From Sisyra terminalis (lineage: Eukaryota > Arthropoda > Insecta > Neuroptera > Sisyridae), in NCBI GenBank assembly GCA_958496175.1, contig OY292275.1:58791701-58855700 (forward strand): DNA of 64,000 bases, read 5' to 3'. The position numbers and the translations under genes were made by a program. The notes under the pieces are model-generated. The model saw nothing but the letters and a program-made list of their open reading frames with translations, was not told the origin of the DNA and did not search any database. Below are positions 22,679-34,801 of the stretch, piece after piece; the first letter of the stretch is position 1, and each line of letters opens with the position of its first letter.

Positions 22679-23800
22679 CCTTGGTCTTTACTTAATTATT
22701 TGTTTGGGTCTTCAGGAAACTTTTTCTAGACAATCTTTAAAAATTGCCAAAGTGGTTCCTAGATCATATTTTTAAACCCTCTAGACTTAAATAATATTCT
22801 TGTTCAATAGAAAAATTGCTATTTAAAGCATTGAAAAATAAAACGCATTGATGTCTCCAGAAATGTTTATATGCTCTCCCTATATACTCCATTAATTTTA
22901 TGAATTTTTGATATTTAAGGCTAATTCTATTAAACTCTAAGCTAAACCTGTATTTTTTTTTGGGCTTTATTCGAAAAAACTGCATAAATGAAACTATATT
23001 CTTATTTTTTCAATGATTTATTTCCGATTTATATTTACTAGTCCAGAAATATTTATATGTTCTCCCTATATACTCCATTTATTTTATGAATTGTTGATAA
23101 TTGAGGCTAATTCTGCAAAATTCAAAGCCAAACCTGTATTTTTTTTTTTTTGGGACTTAAGCCGAAAAAAATGGAATTAATTAAACTACACTCTTATTTT
23201 TTCAAAGATTTATTTCCAATTAATATGGACTAGTTACTATATAATATAGTTTTTTTAATATAAAATTAAAACACAAAATTTGGAATCAAGTGTTCATTTG
23301 AACATTGATTTACTACCCTTAATATTACCACCCTTTTGACATCTAATGTATCAATTTTATTAATACTAAATTAATAAAAATCAATTGTTTACTAAGTTGA
23401 ATATCTAAGAATTACATTTTGAACAGATGACTTCCAATTGTTGAGTAATCTTTAAACCAAGCATCAAAATCTTTTGTTTTTACTTTTATTTGTTTGGGTC
23501 TTCAGGAAACTTTTAATGGACAATCTTTAGAAATTACCAAAGTGGTTCTTAGATCATAATTTTTTAACCCTCTGGATTTAAATAATTTTTTCTTGTTCAA
23601 TTTAAAAATCGCTATTAAAAGCATTTAAATATAAAACGCATTGATGTCTCCAGAAATATTTATGTTTCCCCTCGATTTACCCCTTCAAATTTATGAATTT
23701 TTGTTAATTTAGGGTAATTTTGCAAAATACAAAGCCAAACCTGTATTTCTTTTTGAATTTTAGTCGAAAAAAATTGAATAAATGAAGCTTTAATTAGGCC
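22640..23800. repeat. Dispersed repeat family, two adjacent copies
   Basis: The copies begin with TTGTTGAGTAATCTTTAAAC (near 22,648 and 23,434). They continue through TTTGTTTGGGTCTTCAGGAA, ACCAAAGTGGTTC, AAAACGCATTGATGTCTCCA, AAAGCCAAACCTGTATT-like sequence and TCGAAAAAA. The first copy has an internal duplication of its last part (about 22,855-23,030 and 23,041-23,240). More distant members are at 35,720-36,260 and 37,870-38,045. No inverted termini or coding frames; class unknown. Confidence 0.8.
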
Positions 23801-23990
23801 TATATATAGGCCTGGAAAATATTTATATTAATCTAAATACATATGTATCTTATTAATCTATTAACTTAAAACTTATACTGATAACAAGTATCATTACAAA
23901 TTTATATGAATTTATTGTATTAAGGTTAAAAAATAAACGAGATTCAAATATCATTGTGATCATTGTGATCCACATAATTTTTTTTTTTTT

Positions 23991-24463
23991 GTTAGTTAAA
24001 TTTAAAGTCTTTAATGACTGTGGTAGTTTATTATAATATTTAATTGTTATATATTTGGTTGTTTTTTTTGAGATATGCTTTTATTTATCTTTTGTACTTG
24101 CAAGGATTTGGCCCTGGCTTTGCCCTTATAATTATTATATTTATATTTACAATAACAATAGTGATAACATAGTGACTCTACAATAAATTTATTCTTAAAA
24201 CCCAGTATTAGTGTATTATCATTTTTATCACTCAAAAATCGAATTAATTTGTTTTGTACTTTGGCTAGTACCTTTACTATATTCTTGTAACTACCCCTCT
24301 AAGTAATAGTACCATAGTTTATAATACTCTCAAAAAATGTATAGTAAATTATATTTAAAGCTTTTTTATTCATAATTTTTTTTAGTTTAAAGAAAATAAC
24401 TTGGACATATCGAGTCTTTCTTATAATTTCTTTGATATTCTTGTCCCATCTCATATGACAGTC
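23991..24463 (-). pseudogene. 5'-truncated non-LTR retrotransposon tail, nearly open frame plus poly(A)
   Basis: On the minus strand from 24,463 the frame reads DCHMRWDKNIKEIIRKTRY. It continues with a helical segment, then FESIINYGTIT, one premature stop where the family has the Trp of the usual Y-G-x-x-x-W motif, then NIVKVLAKVQNKLIR. This matches the C-terminal (thumb and beyond) part of Jockey-like RTs. The frame ends near 24,047, and a one-base shift restores similarity (YYNKLP-like relic) to about 23,991. A T12-13 run at 23,979-23,990 is the poly(A) tail on this strand. The lack of other damage over about 140 codons makes it the youngest coding relic in the window. The 5' part is missing, as is typical of target-primed insertion. 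Confidence 0.75.
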
Positions 24464-27400
24464 ATAAGGTAATAAAAATATTAAACACCAAGAAAATTAT
24501 TAAAGATTTCTGATGAAAAAATTTCTGTTGGTCTAAAAAAATTTTTTTTTAGTAGATATTCTTATTGGCCTTTTGGAAAAATAGTTAATGTTTTCGTCAA
24601 TTTTTTTGAAGATTTAAAATATTTGGTAAATTTGTGACCACTATTGAGTTACTGGGAATAAAGTAAAAAATTTGGAAAAAGTCTGACCTGTCTTAACCAT
24701 TTTTTCCGGCTACTATAATTTAAACTTAATTTTCCTAAACTTCTACTGGAAATAGAGTGGAAAGTTGAAAATTAAAAAAATATAATTTAGATAATTTCTC
24801 CATTATTTTAAATCAAAGTTTATAAAGAGTCTTTAAATATTTTCTTTGAGTTTTCCAGAAAACTCAACCCGATTTGTGTAAGATATAATCACATTTTATA
24901 TTGTATTCTACTATTTTTATCGTTCTCAATGAAAAACGTTATCAAATATTGGTTTAATCTTCAAAAAATACTTTTAGGTTCAAAAAATATTAAAAATTCC
25001 TCATTTTTCTTTTGTAAGAACAAAAATTTGTACTTTCCAAATTAATTACTCGATAATTTGGCTTCTTTGTGAAAAAATTTGCCTGGTAATTCATAGTCCT
25101 TAGTCTCTTGAACTGTTTATCACCATATTGTTATTAAGTTCTTAAAAATTCTTCATATCCGTTGTTGGATTAGATAAACAATATATATGGATATCTCAGA
25201 AACACTTGATAAGATTTTAATTAACTAATCATTCCTGAGACACTTATAAAATTCATTGAACATATTATATTCATTGTGCTATTTTTAATGATTCCAAGAA
25301 ATTGTATAATCTGCTTTCGGTAATTTTCAAGAGGTTTTGATTATTTCAATTAAAAAACAACCAATGAAAAATTAAAATGACAACAACAAAATTATTTGGT
25401 TTATGTAATTTTATTTCACTAAATTGGTCAGAGTTGCTTATGCATTGGAACAAAGAACAAAAGAGCAACTGTGGGGGTTGTTCATTTGTTCATTTTCTAA
25501 GGTGACTTGATAATATACATTTAATTAATGAAATGGACTGGTAATGGCCTATCCGTCTGTCAGGCTGTGTAAAACTGGCCACGCTATCTGACCCCGTCAT
25601 CAAATATTCACACATAAACACATTTACGTACATATACATTCACATCCATATAGTAGATCACTATTTATACTATACAGTAAGGAAAAATTTACGTACCATT
25701 AAAAAAAAAAACGAATACCTTTCATTCCCCATAACCCTCACCAAATTATCGGATGTGCTAAACGCCAATGTGTGCTTTAATTTTATTTTTTTTTTTTTTT
25801 CACGAAAATAGAGAAATATTAGAGTTGATTTGCGATTGGAAACATGACTTAAATGAATGGGATAATTGCGTGACATTTTATTTTATTTTTTTGTAGGTGA
25901 AATTATTATAAATCGGAATTTAAATAATTTTAATGAATTTTTTTTCGTTTGCCATTTTATCGTTAAATAATGACGTCAATGCTTGGTCTTTTCTTGGAAT
26001 TTCAGCGTTTTTTTTCCAAGTATTTCCGTAAAATTGTGGTAAAATGTAAGTCAAAGAATTGTTGACAATTTTTAAGTAAAAGTTTCAAATTATTTAAGTT
26101 TCTTAAGAAATGTAATTAGATCCTCAATTTTTACTGTAGAGTTTAAATTTTACAGATATTATCAAAGGCCAGAAAGAAGCGTATTTTTTCATTTTATTAT
26201 TGAAGACACAAAAGCTTTAAAAGCTTATTTTCAAGTCAATTTACTTCGTTTAAGTAATTACACGCACTAATTTACAGCCGAGTAAATAAAGCGAAGGGAG
26301 AGGGTTTTTTTGACAATGAATTACAACCCCTGCGTGAAGGGTTTCTAAAAAAAATATTATTATTACAATTTATCACCCTTAATTGAATTAAAGAGGAAGG
26401 CACCTACACACGAAGTTACAAAGTCACCACCACCATACAAGAGGTCATTGTGTTAAATATTTTCGTCAATGTATAAAATTGGGACACGGCGAAAAATCAT
26501 TAAATTTTTGTTCTATTTTTTCTTCAATTCTATAATAATTTGTATTTTTTCACAAATTTGAGAATTTTTCTTAAAAAAAAACTATTTTATTATGGGGGTT
26601 GCAAAGGGCTTTTTGCTATTGATTTATATCAATACTTAGATGAAACTTTGGAGAGTATTAAATTGAAATTTTATAGAAGTGAAAATTTTTTAAAACTTAA
26701 TTAAGGGATGAAATTGGAATCTCTTCGAAAATTTTAGATTTATTTATTTCGTTCTATATAAAAAAATCCTTGTCCTTTTTAGTATCTTTTTATAAACATC
26801 CCCTAACGTTGAAAGTTCAAAAGTTTTTGGGAAGCACTGCTTTAAACCAACAAACATAAAATGAGATAGTTTACATAAGTTTAGCATATGAGATCTGGGG
26901 AAATGGCTGACATTTTTGTTACAAAACAATAAGATTTTATTTTTTCAATACCTAAAGAGGGAAATCATTTCCTTACCCCTTTTTGCCCTTAAACGTTTTG
27001 GTGCTTATTACTGAAGAATTTTCTCTTCCGTAAGGATTTTATATTTTTTTGGAAGTATGAACTTAATAATATAAATAATAAAATAAAAATAATTATTTGG
27101 AGTAACGATAGTTCGTCCTTGCCTTAACATACGATGGAACTATAGAAATTTTCGATTTAATCAACCTTCACCATATTAAAAACCATTTTAATCGAATTCC
27201 TTCAGTGAATTTAACAAATTGAAATATTTTCGTTTTAAAATCTTTATAATAAACTCATTGGACAACAATGAGATGATAAGAAGGTTACAAAAATGGAACG
27301 TAATAGAATTGCCTGATAGATTTTGTAACTAAACAAATATTCCTATTAACAATTTATTACCAAATTATTATATAGCTTTATTTTTATATATTACCTATAT

Positions 27401-27479
27401 ATTAATGTTTTACATTATTATTAGATCCTGGTTGTTCTCATCCATGGTGTGGTAAATAATTAATAATGTTCTTGGGAAC
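24464..27479. other. A/T-rich DNA with minor islands, no gene
   Basis: G+C-raised patches lie at 25,530-25,600 and 26,270-26,480. An acceptor-like T-rich run ends TTTTTTTGTAG at 25,896, followed by GTGAAA, a weak ratchet-like arrangement. Minus-strand open frames here are chance. Nothing else supported. Confidence 0.35.
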
Positions 27480-27524
27480 TTGGACTCAAATAATAAGACG
27501 TTAAGTTTTCAAATCATCTCAACG

Positions 27525-27555
27525 TTTCGTTGGTATTTATTTCCAACTTCTTCAG
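27525..27555 (-). other. Hammerhead-core-like hairpin motif, solo
   Basis: Minus strand: CTGAAGA, one A, then GTTGG, a 9-nt loop, CCAAC and GAAACG. Same layout as the motifs inside the foldback elements, but here without an inverted partner. It is flanked by TTCTC on the 5' side and TTGAGATGATTTG on the 3' side. Confidence 0.6.
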
Positions 27556-27769
27556 GAGAACTAAAACATAATAACAATGCATGTTTTTCAAAGCCAAATT
27601 ACACAAATAAATTAATTTTCGCTGATCAGTATAAAACTAAGATAACAGTGTTAAAAAATACATAAAAAGTATAAACCTTACTTTTTGAGATTAACATCCT
27701 TATTGTTATTGTTATAAGAATTAATGTTATTGTTGCTATTGATTGTTAAAAATCTATTTTGTACTTATT

Positions 27770-27885
27770 CAGTACTAATCTACTGGGACTAGTGCTTACA
27801 TGTGATTGTCTATGGATTGAATGCACTTAGTGCAACCCTATGCAGATTATGCAATTTATTTGAAAAAAAAATCTTTAAAAGAAAA
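27770..27885. repeat. Short dispersed repeat, copy 1
   Basis: ACTAATCTACTGGGACTAGTGC is followed about 40 bp later by CAGATTATGCAATTTATTTG. The same two blocks, with the middle deleted, occur at 32,220-32,285. Unknown class. Confidence 0.75.
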
Positions 27886-27899
27886 CTCATTTCAACAAT

Positions 27900-28420
27900 T
27901 TTAGCGAGGATTTAGTGATAAACTTTTGGAACATGCTGTATAAAATTTAAGGGGGTTGATAAACAGAGGGTATAATTGAGGGGTTAGTGTATAGATGATG
28001 CTTTTTCTCTCATCCGGCAATTACTTGTGCAAACACATCATTTACATAGAAAACACAAATGTGGACAACAAACACCGCATACATTACATGTTCCAACACA
28101 AATACATTTTCTTCCATGTATTTTCGTGTTCATATACAAGAAAATTTACATTTACGATATTATTTATTTAATGTATCCATTCGTATATATATACATATAC
28201 TGTGGTCGCTTTAAACGGGGTCAGCAACGGTGACTTTTAAAACAAACATCGAAAAAAAAACCTTCTAAATGCATATAATAATTGATATCCTGAACATGAA
28301 ATGGAAATCTAAATATTTGACCTTCGAAAAAACTACCCTTAAAGTCAATCAAACGGTTTCTTATTAGTGAAATGGTGGTTTGAATGTTTGTTTTTATTTT
28401 TTTTTTATTTTTTTTATAAA
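27900..28420. other. A/T-rich DNA, no gene
   Basis: The part 28,010-28,240 has somewhat more G+C and an open plus frame of 68 codons, but no recognised protein. Nothing supported. Confidence 0.35.
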
Positions 28421-28424
28421 TAAA

Positions 28425-29030
28425 TTAAGATTGATCGAGGACGGTAGCTAATACCGAAGTGATCTAAAATACACGAACGCCCACTTCCCAATCAATCGAT
28501 CTTTATGTGACGTGATTCAAAGATATCTTATTATTAGGTAGTTTGTTGTAATAACGATAAAGGTAAAAATCTTGATGCCGATACCTGCCTTTAACGATCT
28601 ATCGATCTATGTCTCTCAATCTTCTCTAATACATATCGATCCATGCGATTATCGTGCTTTGAATTCAATAGATCCATTGATTTCACTCCAACATATACAC
28701 TCATGTATCGTATATGTATACCGAGCAGAAAAATGCGCTAAATAAGTTGTTTAATCTTGGGAGTAACTGAAAAAGCCGTTAAGATATATGCAATATATAT
28801 ATCGATTATAAAAATCCAATGTGTATCTCATTAAATTGATCTTTATATCGTGTATTCGACGTATCCCTATTGGTACAAGTGAGAGCGATACTGGGAAATT
28901 TAATCGGAGTATTTAAACATTAATTAATTTATATATATAAAATAGGATCTTTTGATCTTGTATTTATCGATCAAGAAAATCTATCAGACTCTCTCTTTGG
29001 GTTTTCAATGAAATTGAGATCTTAAATTAT
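28425..29030. promoter_or_regulatory. ATCGAT/GATC-rich cluster, enhancer-like
   Basis: At least ten ATCGAT, GATCTAT or TGATC words occur in 600 bp (for example TTGATCGAGG, CAATCGATCTTTATG, CTATCGATCTATG, CATATCGATCCATG, TATCGATCAAG), far more than in neighbouring sequence. It has no coding frame and no tandem period. The density could reflect clustered binding sites (for example DREF- or Cut-like factors, inference) or an eroded simple repeat. Confidence 0.3.
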
Positions 29031-29739
29031 AATTGATTGAATGTAAATATTTGTGGAGAGAAAGACAAAAAACCCGCTTTTTTGCTTCTTGTTCTCGAAC
29101 AGGGTAAAATTTTATTGACACTTTTTTGTACGGGGGTAATAAATTACAGGCGTTAAAAGGGTGATAAATTTAAATCACCAATTGTTGAAAAGTGTTAACG
29201 TTTTTGTTTTAGTGATAAAATAACCAAATTACTAAAAAAAAAATCCTAGACTTTCGAATAGGAAATTAAAAGTTGGAGATTTACATGATTTTTTTTTTGT
29301 TAGGGTTTTAAATTTAAAGTTATGCGACTAAATATTTAGTGTAGTTTGAGATTTGCTTCTAAAAGCAAGGGGAAATCATCCGATTATTTTTCGCCCCCAA
29401 AAAATATCGCCATCGTGAAAACTGTACCAACAATTGGAGAAATAAATGATTGAAATGTAGTCCCAAAGATCATAATCCAAGAAATACTAGTTACCGATGG
29501 CCAGAACAGCGACGGCGAAACTATCAAAGATATGGAAAAGTGCATTCATTTAAAAAAAAAGGAAAATAAAATTATCCTTTACTGATAAGGCAAAAAAAAT
29601 TTAAAAGTTAAATTTTCCAAAAAAAATTTTTTACCAATCATTGTGAAAAAAACCATTTCGTTTATGACAACATAATTTAGCAGTAATTAACTAATTACAA
29701 AAAATTAATTATTTAGCCATTGATATGGCAAAATATTAA

Positions 29740-29979
29740 TAAAATAGGGTTTTTAGTGACTTATAATAACCAAAATCCAGATAAATTAAGAAAACCCTAC
29801 AAAATTAACTATCAGTGGTTTTGAATGCCGAAATGCGGAGGAGATAAGTTATTGCCGTTGTTGCCTTCCACTTACTAGAAATCGGAAAAAAAATGAATTT
29901 TTTTTGGCCTTAAAGTTCTCTATAATTTTCGTCAGATAAAAAAGTTTGATAACAATTTTTATTGTGTATACAATTAATA
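29740..29979. repeat. First unit of a tandem array interrupted by a foldback element
   Basis: The block AAGTTATTGCCGTTGTTG, TTCCACTTACTAGAAATCGG and TTGGCCTTAAAGTTCTCTAT reappears at 30,515-30,605 and, more diverged, at 30,860-30,930. The foldback element at 29,980 separates unit 1 from the rest. Confidence 0.8.
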
Positions 29980-30387
29980 GAATATATTGCGGTCCAATTT
30001 ATGTAGTATAATTTAATATAATAATATATAAAAGTTATACCATAAACATAAATTTGAACAGAAGTTCAATTAAAAATATTCGTGACGTATTGCCCAGATT
30101 CGTATTTCGATTGCCAAGCAAACTTCCTCAGTGGTCATCAAGTAGTTTGGATCACTCCGTAACTGCTTTGTTGTGAATGTGAAATGTGAATCATCACAAA
30201 GCAGTTACGGAATGATCCAAACTACTTGATGACCACTGAGGAAGATTACTTGGCAATCGAAATACGTATCTGGGAAATACGTCACGAATATTTTTGTTTG
30301 AACTTCTGTTCAAATTTATGTTAATGGTATGATTGTTATATATTATTATATTAAATTATACTATATAAATTGGACCGCAATATATTC
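29980..30387. mobile_element. Foldback (palindromic) element, copy 2
   Basis: Nearly perfect palindrome bounded by GAATATATTGCGGTCC and GGACCGCAATATATTC. The arms are about 195 bp and the short centre holds GTGAATGTGAAATG. It is better preserved than copy 1. Each arm carries the hairpin motif (minus at 30,105-30,131, plus at 30,236-30,262). The right flank GTTCAAAGTCAGCGAAAAAA also flanks copy 1 in mirror image, so the mobile unit extends beyond the palindrome to about 30,445. Confidence 0.9.
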
Positions 30388-30479
30388 TATATATTCTATA
30401 CACAGTACAACTGTTCAAAGTCAGCGAAAAAATCTTATTTTGACTAACAATTTTTATATTTCATATTTGAAATTTAGAA

Positions 30480-31345
30480 AACCCTACACAAGTAGTGGCT
30501 TTGAATACCAAAATGCATAGAAGAGAAGTTATTGCCGTTGTTGGCTTCCACTTTCTGGAAATCGGAAAAAAAAATTGAAATATTTTTGGCCTTAAAGTTC
30601 TCTATGATTTTCGTTAGATAAGAAAGTTTGAAAACAATTTTTATAGTATATATTTGCTTTATTAAATTTTAAATATTCAATTGTAGTCCTTTTTCTATTC
30701 GACGATGTTAATAAAACATGACAAAGTGTTTCCAGGAATCAAAAACATTACTTATTAGAAAGATGAAGAGCATCTTTGGTCGATTCCTTATCTAATCTTG
30801 ATGATCTTAGAATATTTTCCTTTAAAAGAAGAAGTATAACTTTTTCTTCCTTGGATAAATTTGCCGTTGTTGGCTTCTACTTACTGGAAATCGGAAAAAA
30901 AATTGAAATATTTTTGACGCATAAAGTTCTGAATAGTTGTTCAGTTTCTTAGAAATAAGAAAGTTTAATAATAATTTAAGTATATTAAACTTTACTTAAA
31001 AAAGAATTTGTTTTGTTAAATTATAAAAAATCAATTGTAGTCCTTTTTCTATTCAATGGTGTTTATAATTCATGGCAAAGTTTTTCCAGGAATTAAAGAA
31101 TTTACTTAAAAAGAATTTTCTTTGTTCAATTATAAAAAAATCAATTTTAGTCCTTTTTCTATTCGATGATATTAATAATTTGTGGCAAAATTTTCCAGGA
31201 CTCAAAAACATTACTTAATAAGAAGATGGAGAGCATCTTTGTTCAATTTCTTATCTAATCTTGATGATCTTAGGATCCTTTCCTTTAAAACAGCAATTTA
31301 AACTTTCTCTTCCTTGGATAAATCACTGCTTAATCTCCTATTCCC
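30480..31345. repeat. Diverged tandem array, units about 350 bp and sub-units
   Basis: Shared blocks are TGCCGTTGTTGGCTTC, CTGGAAATCGGAAAAAA, TCAATTGTAGTCCTTTTTCT, TTTCCAGGA, AAAAACATTACTTA, GATGAAGAGCATCTTTG or its variant, TTATCTAATCTTGATGATCT and TCCTTGGATAAAT. Starts lie near 30,515, 30,865 and, partially, 31,020 and 31,125. Non-coding. Confidence 0.85.
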
Positions 31346-34145
31346 CATATCAACTTCAAATGCTTGGAAAATATTAATAAATTTCATTTAAAAGACTGAC
31401 AACAAAATTAATTTTTAAATAGGTACTCTACTTATGATTAATATTCACAGAAGCGGAAAATAATTTTCCTTTGAACTAATATCTCATTTATTGAAATCTG
31501 AAATCCGATCAGAATGAAACGAGAAAAATAAATGGATTTGTCATAACCACGTTTGAATAGAACACAATAAAGAAAAACGTATATGAAAAGAAAGCTACTC
31601 GAAGAATTTCATCTAATACTGCAAAGTTGTATAAGTAAACGAATGTATATGTTCAATATATTTTCTGGTTAACGATGTCCGATTAAAAATCGTTATACTT
31701 GCGTCTATTTTATGAGTGTAATAATTATTATTATTAAAAGATGAAAAAAACTGTATGTTTTTAAAATGTAAAGAAAACTGGTTATGGAAAGTAAAACGGT
31801 GTTTGAATTTATATATCTAGATAGATTGTGTCTTGTAAAGCCGATGATTCCGTGATATGGCACAAAACAGGGCATTTAGCTTAAAAATTAACTGTAGCTG
31901 ATTAGTGTTTAAAATGGGCACGTTTAATAGTTACAAATGCGGCGGGAAAATATAATAATAAATTTTTAACAGGTGGTTTAATTATAATTGTTGAAATGTT
32001 TAAAAATGATTGCTATGATTTGGTGTGGAGCTACCGTTATTTTTTTGCCATTTTTATTGTACAAGTTTTCTTTTTTATATAAGTCACTTCTTTGCCTTCA
32101 TTGCTTAGATAGAATTTAATATATTCACTAGGGATTGAAATTAATCAATCTTTGTGAACTGATTCAAAGATTTAATTCAGTTTAGCATTAAGTTTTCTTC
32201 TCTTAAACATCTTTTTTACAGCACTAATCTACTGGGACTAGTGCATACAGATTGTGCAATTTATTTGAAAATAAATAAAAAAACATCTTTTGAAACTTGA
32301 GTTTTTGTCGAGAAGTTGCACATTACGATTTTTGGTTTAAGCTATGCGTAAATTTTTCATTTTAATTTAATAATTAGGTCTTTAATAATAAAAGTCTTAA
32401 ACCAAATGTTGCAATGACTAAAAGTTACAAATTTCCTTTCCTATATTCGTAGCGATCATCTATTGACTTCCGTCTGTAATTGTAATTACATTGAACAATT
32501 TCGAATAGAGATTTTCGGAATACAATCTGCTTTGATATTTTATTTTTTCACTACAAAATTTAATATAGGTTCTCAATATTGATTTCGTTTTCTTAAGCTG
32601 TGGTTTTCAAAAAAAAAAGTATTAAATTATTCTTTTAATATTCAAAAGAATAGGAAGATTAAGTTTTGCATGTGATTCTTTAGTTTAAACTTCCTTTGGA
32701 AAGAATTTGAAAGTGCTTTCCAAAAGTTTTAGGCATTGAAAATTACCATAAATTAAATTAATTCGGAAGTTCAAATTTAACGGTTTTCCAAAGAAAAACT
32801 AAACCAATCTTTCCTTCTTCTTCTTCTTCGGGATTTTCCTATTTTTGCTCTCCCAATTTTTTTAATACTCCAAACCCCCTCTCTTAGATCTTTGTTTCCC
32901 GGTTTCCCTTGTCCTTTTTCCAGGGATTCCCATTTTAAAATCTTATTTTTTGCCATCTGTAATCTGGATTTTTTTCAACCATTTTAATGTCCTATTTTCC
33001 AGAGTCCTTATCTTAGAGTATTTAATGTCCATTCCTTGCCATATTGCACTGTTCTAATTCTATTTGTGACTTAGTACTAAGAAAATAATATAATTCTACT
33101 ATTCTAATTTTTTAATCTGATAATTCCTCATCATTGACCATATTTCCGCTTCCTAAAATACTAATTAGTGAATTATATTATGAAAGATTAGTTTCTTCTT
33201 TTTTTTTGGTAAATGTCTTATTCCATATCAATCGATTTAATGATTTAATAGCTTGCTTTCCTCTCAACCTCATCAATCTTTGATATTATATTTATTGATT
33301 ATGCAGATTTCGAAATTAGAAGATCGGAAAACTTTATAAAAAAAACATTTTTTTTTCTACTAAAGTGTAGAAAAGTTATACTTTGGGAATAGATTAAGCT
33401 TAAAAGAAGTAATTGATAAAATTTTCTTTAACTTTGTTTTGTGTTTTACAGAAAAAAACCACCTGCAATTTTTAAAAATTTAAAAGCTCTAGAATCTTCA
33501 TAAAAGTGATAAGTGATAGTTTATAAATATGATTTATTCATTGTAGACCTATTCATTTCAATGGCGGCCTCCCTTTTGGTTTACCATGAAATTTCGCTCT
33601 CCATAATTTAACTAGTAACCAGCAATTCCTGGTGACTTTAAGTTTCGTTTTTGCTGAAATTTTTAGGATAAAGAACTATTTGAACCTTAATTTTTGGAAA
33701 ACCCTATTCCTTTGACTTTCAATAGTTTCTGACGTCAAAACTTGAGAATTCTTTCTTTGTTTAAAGCCCTTTTGATAAATAAATCAAGTCTACGGAAAAG
33801 ATTTTTATTGGAGAATAAAAAAATACTTTAAAACCTGAAAATAATTTTGGAAACCATTTTTTTTATTAATTAATAAAGTTTTATGGAATTCAGCGTATGT
33901 GATTTAACATTGGCTTATGCTTAGTCAATACAATACGGCGTACATATTCAAATTGTGCGCTTGCGCACCATGAAAGCTCGATTCAAGCTCTTGCCTATTG
34001 AGCACCAATCAAGTGAATCGTCTTATGTTATATTGATATTTTAAATTATTGATTGATTTTCTTGATGTTTTTTTTTGTTAATTTTAAAAAAAATATTTTT
34101 TTTAATTTTTATTACAATTTTTGTTCAAAATTTCTTTTTGTTTTA
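31346..34145. other. A/T-rich DNA with one short repeat, no gene
   Basis: Copy 2 of the short dispersed repeat lies at 32,220-32,285. The part 32,815-32,945 is pyrimidine-rich on the plus strand. A strong acceptor-like run ends TTGTGTTTTACAG near 33,451 with no supported exon after it. No gene. Confidence 0.35.
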
Positions 34146-34146
34146 G

Positions 34147-34235
34147 GTAAGAAAGAACTCTTCTCGCCACTTCCCCGATATTTCGATTCGACATTGGATC
34201 ATCAAATTTTTAAGTTCACATCATGGAAAATGAAC
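34147..34235 (+). CDS. Candidate internal exon (89 nt) or recursive-splicing exon
   Basis: A strong acceptor (TTTCTTTTTGTTTTAG, AG at 34,145-34,146) precedes and a consensus donor (AAC|GTAAGTGAC, GT at 34,236-34,237) follows. One frame is open throughout: two leading bases complete a split codon, then 29 codons beginning KKELFSPLPRYFD and ending KFTSWKMN. The other two frames contain stops. The exon itself begins with GTAAGA, so the acceptor is also a zero-distance donor, which is the ratchet-site or RS-exon layout. Codons are more mixed (CTC, TCG, CCA, CGA) than in surrounding chance frames. I do not recognise the protein. An upstream coding exon is not evident in the window, so it may be an alternative or terminal part of a gene with very long introns. 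Confidence 0.35.
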
Positions 34236-34699
34236 GTAAGTGACCCAATGCTTTTGATCTCTGCATTCATTCATCTTTTGTTTCAAACGCCTTTTTTGTC
34301 GACAATTTATTGTCCACTTCCTAAAAAAGCCGTAAATTTTATTAAATGCACTCAAATAAAACAGAGAGAAAAAAAAACGTCATTTGTTTGTATAAGGAAA
34401 TGCATACAAATATTACGCCATTAAAACATATTGTGCATCGAGCATTCCCTAATGAAACCGACACAAACATGTCCGTGCAATAATCATAAAAATACCAGAA
34501 AAAAAATGGAGAATTACATATATAGTTATTTCCATAAGGAATATAAATATCAGTTCATGTTTAGTTTCAAACGCATTATTTTATGTATATCTTACGTGTT
34601 TTCATACCTCTATATATATAAAGTATACTTTTTTATACAGCTAACGGAACGATCTCATAAAATATTACGATTGTTACTACATTTTCATTTTTTTTATAG

Positions 34700-34801
34700 G
34701 CGCAACAATACGTTGTGATATTAAAGAGGACAAAAATAAATAGAAGACGCACATTAAATACGTACGTTCATTTTGAAAACAACAAAAGACTAACTCACTG
34801 A
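34700..34801 (+). CDS. Candidate terminal coding exon, 33 codons then stop
   Basis: An acceptor TTTTCATTTTTTTTATAG ends at 34,699. The donor of the exon ending at 34,235 finishes a codon, and joining at 34,700 keeps the same frame open: it reads AQQYVVILKRTKINRRRTLN, then 13 more residues, then TGA at 34,799-34,801. The implied intron (34,236-34,699; 464 nt) is GT-AG with T-rich 3' end. The C-terminal peptide is basic and has no known domain. Sequence downstream to about 35,260 would be 3' untranslated; ATTAAA at 35,251-35,256 is a possible poly(A) signal. A chance open frame of this length in this phase is quite possible. Confidence 0.3.
   Translation, partial: AQQYVVILKRTKINRRRTLNTYVHFENNKRLTH

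Noticed and set aside
25870..25900. Third ratchet site TTTTTTTGTAG|GTGAAA
   Set aside because: GTGAAA is a weak donor and there is no supporting second donor; left as a weak signal only.
33420..33560. Exon after TTGTGTTTTACAG near 33,451
   Set aside because: Downstream sequence is A/T-rich with stops in all frames and no donor.
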